Assembly (NCBI GenBank): GCA_964478335.1
Contig: CAYZIC010000040.1
Span: 1-19,307 of the forward strand
DNA length: 19,307 nucleotides
Direction of reading: 5' to 3'
Source of the DNA: CAYZIC01 sp964478335
Lineage (GTDB): Bacteria; Verrucomicrobiota; Kiritimatiellia; RFP12; DVOR01
The notes beneath the pieces are model-generated. The model did no database searches. It saw nothing but the letters and a program-made list of their open reading frames with translations, and had not been told where the DNA came from. Made by a program: the position numbers and the translations under genes. Position 1 is the first letter of the stretch, and each line of letters starts with the position of its first letter. Positions 14,276-19,307 of this stretch are shown one piece after another.

Positions 14276-15076
14276 TTATGATTGGATGAGTGCGTGTAGG
14301 GCTGGGGCCTTTTGGGTGAGGGTGGCGAGGTCGGTGTGAGGGAGACCTTGCTCGCCATCACACAAGCAAGCCTCGGGCATATCGGTGATTTCGACCAAGA
14401 GGCCATCGGCTCCAGCGGCAATACTGCTGTACGCTAATGGCAGGACGAGGTTGCGCTTGCCGGCAGGATGGCTGGGGTCGGCAATGACTGGGATTGAGAG
14501 GTGTTGCTTGCCATAGGCGATTGCGCCCACATCGAGCGAGTAACGTGTCACCTCGGTTACGGTGCGCATGCCGCGTTCGCATAGGATAATATCTCGGCAT
14601 CCGGTACTGGCGACATAGGCAGCACTGGAGAGCCATTCGGCATAGGTCATGGCGTAGCCGCGCTTGAGGATGACTGGCTTACCGCAGGAGCCAACAGCCT
14701 TAAGTAGCTCATAGTTTTGGGCGTTGCGGGTGCCAATTTGGATGGCATCGGCAACGGGGAGAATTGTGTCGAGAGACTGCTCACTGAGGGCCTCTGTGAC
14801 AAAGCTAACGCCATACTCCGCCTTGATCTCACGAATGAGATCGATACCCGCTGCACCGAGCCCTTGAAATGCATCTGGGGAGCTGCGGGGCTTAAAGAGT
14901 CCTCCGCGCATGACGGTGAGGTGATTTTCTCTTAGGATGCGCCCGCAGTGCTGCATTTGTATGGGGGTCTCGATGGCACATGGCCCCGCAATGATATTAA
15001 AGTGTCCTTTACCAAAGGGGGTGGTACCAATAGTTACTGTGGCATTGCAGTCAAGAAGTTTGTCAAGTGCGCTCAT
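14276..15076 (-). CDS. aroF: 3-deoxy-7-phosphoheptulonate (DAHP) synthase, class I-beta
   Basis: 266 residues. It condenses phosphoenolpyruvate with erythrose 4-phosphate, the first step of aromatic amino acid synthesis. Family motifs: IAGPCAIE (29-36), MRGGLFKPRSSPDAFQGLG (56-74), QIGTRNAQNYELLK, PVILKRG (134-140), ILCERGMRT and DPSHPAGKR (200-208). The metal ligands Cys33, His203, Glu229 and Asp240 are all present. KDO-8-phosphate synthase is related, but QGLG, LCERG and the DPSHPAGKR form favour the AroF/AroG-type I-beta DAHP synthase. Only about 25 residues precede the barrel, so the ferredoxin-like or chorismate-mutase regulatory extension is missing and feedback control through it is not expected. 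The ATG has no strong Shine-Dalgarno. A promoter lies at 15128-15155. Confidence 0.93.
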   Translation of the reverse strand: MSALDKLLDCNATVTIGTTPFGKGHFNIIAGPCAIETPIQMQHCGRILRENHLTVMRGGLFKPRSSPDAFQGLGAAGIDLIREIKAEYGVSFVTEALSEQSLDTILPVADAIQIGTRNAQNYELLKAVGSCGKPVILKRGYAMTYAEWLSSAAYVASTGCRDIILCERGMRTVTEVTRYSLDVGAIAYGKQHLSIPVIADPSHPAGKRNLVLPLAYSSIAAGADGLLVEITDMPEACLCDGEQGLPHTDLATLTQKAPALHALIQS

Positions 15077-15127
15077 GAATGGGAAGCTTTCTGGGTTAAA
15101 AGGTGTCTGTCTATAATTGATAAGAGG

Positions 15128-15155
15128 ATGATATCACAAATGACGTAAAAGTCAA
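15128..15155 (-). promoter_or_regulatory. Candidate sigma-70-type promoter for aroF and the pseudosulfatase gene
   Basis: On the - strand, TTGACT (complement of 15150-15155) and TATCAT (complement of 15128-15133) are 16 bases apart, about 50 bases before the aroF ATG. The -35 matches consensus in five of six positions. No terminator was seen between this site and the end of the upstream HTH-PTS IIA gene at 15201. Confidence 0.55.
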
Positions 15156-15200
15156 GATCAATCACAGACCTGGGGAGGCGTTGCTTACTATCGTATACAG

Positions 15201-15920
15201 TTATTTGAGGAGGGTGAGGAGTTTGGTCTCACAGTCGATAAAAGCTTGATAGGCCTCATGGCTTGTTTCAGCTTGGCGCAACTGGTCAATCAGATCGGTT
15301 TTGATGATCATCATGCAGAGTCTCGCTAGGACATGCAAGTGGCGCACATGCTCTCCGCAGCAGAGGAGACAAAAGAGATCCGTCGGCTCATCATCTTTTG
15401 CGCCGAAATAGATGGGGGATCTAGCACGGGCAAAGACGATAAAGGGGTCACTGATGGAGTAGGGGCTTTGGTGGTGGGGGTGGAGGATGGCGATGCCTCC
15501 AGGCATTGCGGTCGAGGAGAGATCTTCGCGCTCGGTGATTTGTCTGAGGAGGTCTGGTGCGTCGTAGACATATTCGGTCGCATTGGCGAGGTTGACCATT
15601 TCAGCCAAGAGGCTACGCTTGGTCTTGGCAACGAGCTCAAGCGAGATAAACTCTGGAGAAATGAGCGAGGGCATGAGGCTGTCCATTGCCAAGATCTTTG
15701 CATCTTGGCGGGTGGAGTCGACATGCTCTTGGGTGAGTTTCTTTTCTTTTAAGTCCATGATTCGGCGTGATGCCCATGCGTCGACCTCGATGGGGGAGAA
15801 GTAGGGCTGACCGCCGCGCTTTTGGTGAGGGATCTCGTCAAACTTAACCAGCTTGCTGATTTCCTCCTCGCTGATGCGTAGATAAACGGCGACTTGTGTG
15901 AGGGTGAGTTGTGTATGCAT
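15201..15920 (-). CDS. Excisionase-type HTH fused to a PTS EIIA (fructose/nitrogen-type) domain; putative PTS-linked regulator
   Basis: 239 residues; AGGAG (complement of 15927-15931) lies 6 bases before the ATG. Residues 5-55 read as an excisionase/MerR-like helix-turn-helix (LTLTQVAVYLRISEEEISKLV, then PYFSPIEVDAWA). A polar linker (56-85) leads to an EIIA type-2 domain (about 88-239). The phosphoacceptor motif GGIAILHPHH (141-150) places His147 where GIAxPH has its active histidine, with Leu instead of the usual Pro before it; DLFCLLCCGEHVRHLHVLARL is also typical. A DNA-binding protein whose activity is set by phosphotransfer from HPr or NPr is inferred. No EI, HPr, EIIB or EIIC is in the window. 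It is 18 bases downstream of the large secreted-protein gene and probably co-transcribed. Confidence 0.82.
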   Translation of the reverse strand: MHTQLTLTQVAVYLRISEEEISKLVKFDEIPHQKRGGQPYFSPIEVDAWASRRIMDLKEKKLTQEHVDSTRQDAKILAMDSLMPSLISPEFISLELVAKTKRSLLAEMVNLANATEYVYDAPDLLRQITEREDLSSTAMPGGIAILHPHHQSPYSISDPFIVFARARSPIYFGAKDDEPTDLFCLLCCGEHVRHLHVLARLCMMIIKTDLIDQLRQAETSHEAYQAFIDCETKLLTLLK

Positions 15921-15938
15921 GGGAGGCTCCTGTGTGGG

Positions 15939-18900
15939 TTACCACAGCTTTTTGCCAAAGATCATGATCTTGTGCAGGTGAAAGGGTTCATAGCTTTTGC
16001 TGGGCAGACGGCCTACTTTGACGTATTGTGCCTCGAGGGGTTTCTCTAGCTTAAACTCCCATTGGGCTGCATTTTTGTCTGTTGACCAGACTTGTGTCCA
16101 ATGCTGCTTGTCTGTTGAGACCCACACGGCCAATGGCATGGCGCGCCATTGGTTGCTATCACGGTTTTGCAAGTAGATCGAGGAGACGATTGACTTGCCA
16201 GGAAGCTTGACGATGGCGTAGGGCGTTTGCTCATTGTTGGTATGAAAGAGTCCTTGATTTTGTTTGTCGTCGAGCGTTGCACTGTAGGCCATGGGGTTGT
16301 CCCACCCTGAGGTGGTTGAGAGCCACATGACACCAGCTGCAGAGAGCAATGGTTCATGCTGGAGCTTGAGGGGAACTGATTTGCGTAGCGGCGGATGCTT
16401 TTCGAGTGCGTGCGCTAAGGCATTAAACTTGTGGAACGTCTGAATGTCTCCCGCTTGGGCTGCTTTGAGAATCGGCTGGCGTAAGAAGTTCGCAAATGAG
16501 CGCTTCGTCGCCTGGGTGTCGATGGCATGATTGGTTGCAATCTTAACCAAGAGTTTTTCAAAAGCAACCTCGGTCTTGCCCTTGAGGTAGTTATTGGCAC
16601 CCCATTCGAGGATTTGGGCAAAGGCCGTACGTGTGCCGGCTTGCACGAGGCAGGCTTCTTCAAAGAACGCAAAAACCGCTTGTGTATCATTGTTGAGCCA
16701 GTTGCGGTGGTGATTGAGCATACGGGTATAGTCGTAATACTCGGGCAGCTTGGTATCGTTTTGGCGGAGATGCTTTTGGATGTTGATGAAAAATTGCGTA
16801 CGCTCAGCCAGAGGCCATGTCATAAAGGTCTCCTTGGCTTCGCTTTCGAGCAGGTGGTAGATGGCATCGGGCGTGTCTGCATAGCTGGCGACGAGAGCTT
16901 CGGTCCACTTGAGCCAAGCCTCCTTGGGCGCATTGACCTGCTTGTACCACTTGGCCTGGTGGACGAGGGCGGCATAGTTGCTAGGCTCGGTCTGATAGGC
17001 TTTGACAAATAGGTCATCGATTGCAGAATCAAATCGAGGCGAGTCTTGCTTGAGGATGATGTGCTCGGCTTGTAAGACGATGCGCATGGAGGCCTTATAG
17101 TGCTTAGCACGCATCGTGCGCTCCATGACGTTAGCAAAGGCAAAACGCGCCCCCCAAAATGTCCAGTGCATATCTGTGTAGGGGTTGACGCTGTAATAGA
17201 TCGTCCAGGTACCAAATGGCGTGAGCGACATAAAGGCACAGTGCCCGGGCTGCCCCGCTGGCACTGAGGGGTGACCATGAGCGCGTGTCAAAATCGACCC
17301 ATAGTGAGAGATGCCTCCGCAGACCATCCCGACCTCTTTAGCCAATACGGGCATCAGCATCTCATGCAACCAGGGCATGTGATAGGATGACGTGTGGATT
17401 GAGTCTCCAAAAAAGCTCTCGAGCCGATATGGGCATGTCCAGCAAGCATCGCCATAACGTGCCCAGGGCAGCACCGTTTTACGGCCGAGGTAGTCGACAC
17501 TATTGGCTGGCATTTGGTTGGGGATAAAGACGTAGCGCAGGTCTGCCAAAGAGAGTGAGTCCATCCTCATGTGGAGGTAACCATCGGCCTTGAGTTGCTT
17601 CATGACCTTGAGTAGGGCAATTTCACCTGCTAGGGGATCGGTACTGGGGTAGGTTTTGGGATTGGCGATCCAACCGCAGAGGTTGTGCCCCCAGTCGGTT
17701 TCGTTGAGTGCCAAGGCTACTAGCCATGTCTCGGGCACCTCTAAGTCGAGCGATAAAAAGCGCATCAACGTCTCGAAGCTCATCTTCCACGAATGTGAGG
17801 CTGGCCCTGAGAGGAAAAAGTCCTCAAGGAGCGTTGTGTCATTAAAGAATCGATTGACCACACCACTGCGCCCCAGGGCGATTTGAGCTTGGATCGTCTC
17901 TTGACCAATGAGGTCGTAAGCATACAGACCGAGAGGTGTCTTGGGCTGGCTAAAAGCCACCGCTGGTGCGGGAAAATCGGGCTGAGGGGTATTCTTGAGG
18001 CTGATTTGTCCAACAGAGTTATCGGCATTGGCTGCAGTGAAGCGTATGCGCAAGGCACCCTTTGCCAGATGTTGGGCTACGAGATCTTTGGGGAATTGGG
18101 CGTGATTGATACGTTTGAGCACAAAGGTCCCCGTGCAGCGTGGCGGGATAAATGCTGGCGAGAGGGACTGGGCGAATGGTTGCCCATCAATCATCAAGGT
18201 GATCTCCTTGATTTGAAAAGCCCCTTTGCCCTTGTTGCGCTTGACTTCGACTTGATAGCTGTCGCAGACCTCGAGCTGGTTGAGAGCGTTGATTGCGATG
18301 TCCCACTGATTGTCGCCAGACTTGACATTGTTGGGGCGCCAACCGTGTCTAAAGGTGACTGGGCCTAAACCGCGCAAGCAGAGATAGCCCTGAGCACCCA
18401 CGCCGTAGAGCGATGTTGGATCCATTTGGTAGCCTGCAAGCAGCGCTTGATTAGCCAGCTCTTGCTTGGTCGTGTCGTTTTTGTAGAGGACAAACCGCAA
18501 GAGCGCAATGCCCTGACGCTGCTTGATCGAGAGCTTGGCATACTTGGGGGAGGTCTCGAGCTCCTGGATGTAGGCTTCGCCAGCGGCGTAGTCCTTAGCC
18601 TCGGCAAAGCCTTGCACTTTGTAGGTCGCCTGGGCTGAGGGATTAAATGCCAAACGGTAGAATTCGGGTGATTGGCTCTTTTCAAAGGCTTTCCACTGTT
18701 TACCATAGAGCCGTTTCATTTCGCCAGGCGTCAAATTGCCCTCAAGCGCGAGAAAGAGCTCCTCAGTAGATAGCTTGTTACTTTGAGAGACCGCAGGGGT
18801 CGCCTTGCCAAAACGCACGAGTGCCTCGGTCATTGCCTGTGCGGTGATCGTCGTGTTAAAGCCCTGATAGATCCCCACACACTGACCTTGATCCGTAAAG

Positions 18901-19145
18901 CGCGCAATCGCGGGGTACGTTTCGAGTGGCACATTAAAAGCCTTGTTTAGATCATTGGGGTAGTGGTTGTCATCGCCACGATCGACGATCACCTTGGGCA
19001 CATCGGGTAAGTCAACCGCCTGCCACGTCTTTTCTAGAGCAGGAGACATCGCCAACCAGCTGCGACCGATATAGAGCACTGCCGTATCGGCAAAAGATGA
19101 CACCGCACACAGCATCATTATGCAGAGTAAAATAATGTATTTCAT
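15939..19145 (-). CDS. Large secreted protein: thioredoxin-like N-terminus, transglutaminase-like core, discoidin-like C-terminus
   Basis: 1068 residues with a signal peptide (hydrophobic 3-17, likely cleavage after SFA at 19). Residues about 20-115 resemble a thioredoxin-like fold: a DRGDDNHYP segment and NVPLETYPAIARFTDQG with a TYP turn like the cis-proline loop, but no CxxC. Residues about 595-660 carry a transglutaminase-like pattern: MVCGGISHYGS (Cys609), then AHGHPSVPAGQPGHCAFM (His635) and a tryptophan-rich strand ending NPYTD (Asp658 or Asn654 as the third residue). Residues 700-920 look helical and repeat-like. Residues about 935-1068 match an F5/8 type C (discoidin) beta-sandwich, which usually binds carbohydrate (STTSGWDNPMAYSATLDD; AVWVSTDKQHWTQVW; QYVKVGRLP). 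A surface or exported enzyme acting on peptide or polysaccharide is inferred; the substrate is unknown. Confidence 0.75.
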   Translation of the reverse strand: MKYIILLCIMMLCAVSSFADTAVLYIGRSWLAMSPALEKTWQAVDLPDVPKVIVDRGDDNHYPNDLNKAFNVPLETYPAIARFTDQGQCVGIYQGFNTTITAQAMTEALVRFGKATPAVSQSNKLSTEELFLALEGNLTPGEMKRLYGKQWKAFEKSQSPEFYRLAFNPSAQATYKVQGFAEAKDYAAGEAYIQELETSPKYAKLSIKQRQGIALLRFVLYKNDTTKQELANQALLAGYQMDPTSLYGVGAQGYLCLRGLGPVTFRHGWRPNNVKSGDNQWDIAINALNQLEVCDSYQVEVKRNKGKGAFQIKEITLMIDGQPFAQSLSPAFIPPRCTGTFVLKRINHAQFPKDLVAQHLAKGALRIRFTAANADNSVGQISLKNTPQPDFPAPAVAFSQPKTPLGLYAYDLIGQETIQAQIALGRSGVVNRFFNDTTLLEDFFLSGPASHSWKMSFETLMRFLSLDLEVPETWLVALALNETDWGHNLCGWIANPKTYPSTDPLAGEIALLKVMKQLKADGYLHMRMDSLSLADLRYVFIPNQMPANSVDYLGRKTVLPWARYGDACWTCPYRLESFFGDSIHTSSYHMPWLHEMLMPVLAKEVGMVCGGISHYGSILTRAHGHPSVPAGQPGHCAFMSLTPFGTWTIYYSVNPYTDMHWTFWGARFAFANVMERTMRAKHYKASMRIVLQAEHIILKQDSPRFDSAIDDLFVKAYQTEPSNYAALVHQAKWYKQVNAPKEAWLKWTEALVASYADTPDAIYHLLESEAKETFMTWPLAERTQFFINIQKHLRQNDTKLPEYYDYTRMLNHHRNWLNNDTQAVFAFFEEACLVQAGTRTAFAQILEWGANNYLKGKTEVAFEKLLVKIATNHAIDTQATKRSFANFLRQPILKAAQAGDIQTFHKFNALAHALEKHPPLRKSVPLKLQHEPLLSAAGVMWLSTTSGWDNPMAYSATLDDKQNQGLFHTNNEQTPYAIVKLPGKSIVSSIYLQNRDSNQWRAMPLAVWVSTDKQHWTQVWSTDKNAAQWEFKLEKPLEAQYVKVGRLPSKSYEPFHLHKIMIFGKKLW

Positions 19146-19183
19146 GAAAGAGACCTTTTATACTTGTTTGCTAATTTGAGAAT

Positions 19184-19212
19184 AGAATAGCAAAAAAAAG
19201 ACCTCTTGTAAA
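19184..19212 (-). promoter_or_regulatory. Candidate promoter for the large secreted protein and HTH-PTS IIA operon
   Basis: On the - strand, TTTACA (complement of 19207-19212) and TATTCT (complement of 19184-19189) are 17 bases apart, about 40 bases before the ATG at 19145. The spacer holds a run of eight T preceded by a 5-bp CTCTT/AAGAG hairpin (19203-19215), so the same bases could instead be a weak terminator of an upstream gene. Confidence 0.35.
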
Positions 19213-19280
19213 GAGAAAGGTGTACCCAGACTAAAGAAATAGGGCTCTTGTACAAATTTAATGGCTAAAAGTCTGTCGTG

Positions 19281-19305
19281 GAGCCTCTCTTAGGGAGAGA
19301 GGCTC
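19281..19305. other. Perfect 10-bp inverted repeat at the window edge
   Basis: GAGCCTCTCT (19281-19290) and AGAGAGGCTC (19296-19305) pair perfectly around a 5-base loop. It could be the stem of a terminator serving a gene beyond the window; the flank that would hold a T-tract on the + strand is cut off by the window end. Confidence 0.6.
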
Positions 19306-19307
19306 AG

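Noticed and set aside
16527..18368. Two 161-codon + strand frames (16527-17012 and 17883-18368) opposite the large secreted-protein gene
   Set aside because: Both are shadows of a continuous 1068-codon gene with a signal peptide; neither has domain motifs.
18930..18945. Possible sigma-54 promoter (TGGCAC then GC at the right spacing)
   Set aside because: The -12 element is AAGC rather than TTGC, and it lies antisense inside a coding region. TGGCAC sites near 726, 4215 and 6381 also fail at the -12 element.
1..19307. CRISPR arrays, tRNA/rRNA genes, insertion sequences, prophage genes
   Set aside because: I saw no regularly spaced repeats, tRNA-like cloverleaf, transposase or integrase motifs on either strand.

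Overview
The window (about 50% G+C by eye) looks like chromosomal DNA of a Gram-negative-type bacterium, most plausibly from the PVC superphylum (Lentisphaerota, Kiritimatiellota, Verrucomicrobiota or relatives). The reasons are a Hanks-type protein kinase next to a DnaJ-type zinc-finger protein, a sulfatase-fold protein, a large secreted protein ending in a discoidin-like domain, and an excisionase-type HTH fused to a PTS IIA domain. This placement is inference; there is no rRNA or other marker here. I see no tRNA, rRNA, insertion sequence, phage gene or CRISPR array.

Layout: every gene from 279 to 12713 is on the + strand and every gene from 12863 to 19145 is on the - strand. The two blocks converge on a strong bidirectional terminator (12775-12814). 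(1) 1-278: an incoming terminator, then a promoter. (2) 279-1508: a HARE-HTH/Mrr-type protein whose nuclease domain has lost both catalytic acidic positions. (3) 1509-1999: a gap with a terminator and a promoter. (4) 2000-6723: a tightly packed signalling operon of a cytoplasmic PAS histidine kinase, a sigma-54 response regulator, an exported cysteine-rich zinc-finger protein and a soluble Ser/Thr kinase; the genes overlap by 1-8 bases or are 2 bases apart. (5) 6755-7774: galE, followed by tandem hairpins. (6) 7875-12713: LUD-domain protein, rimO, a short comEC and dinB, closely packed. (7) On the - strand: a class I-beta DAHP synthase followed by a sulfatase-fold protein that lacks nearly the whole metal/nucleophile site; and a 1068-residue secreted protein followed by an HTH-PTS IIA regulator.

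The most unusual content is two apparent pseudoenzymes (an Mrr nuclease without its acids and a sulfatase without its metal site), the four-gene signalling operon that links two-component phosphorelay, sigma-54 control, an exported zinc-finger protein and Ser/Thr phosphorylation, and the secreted thioredoxin-like/transglutaminase-like/discoidin protein paired with a PTS-type transcription factor. All domain calls come from reading motifs, not from database searches.
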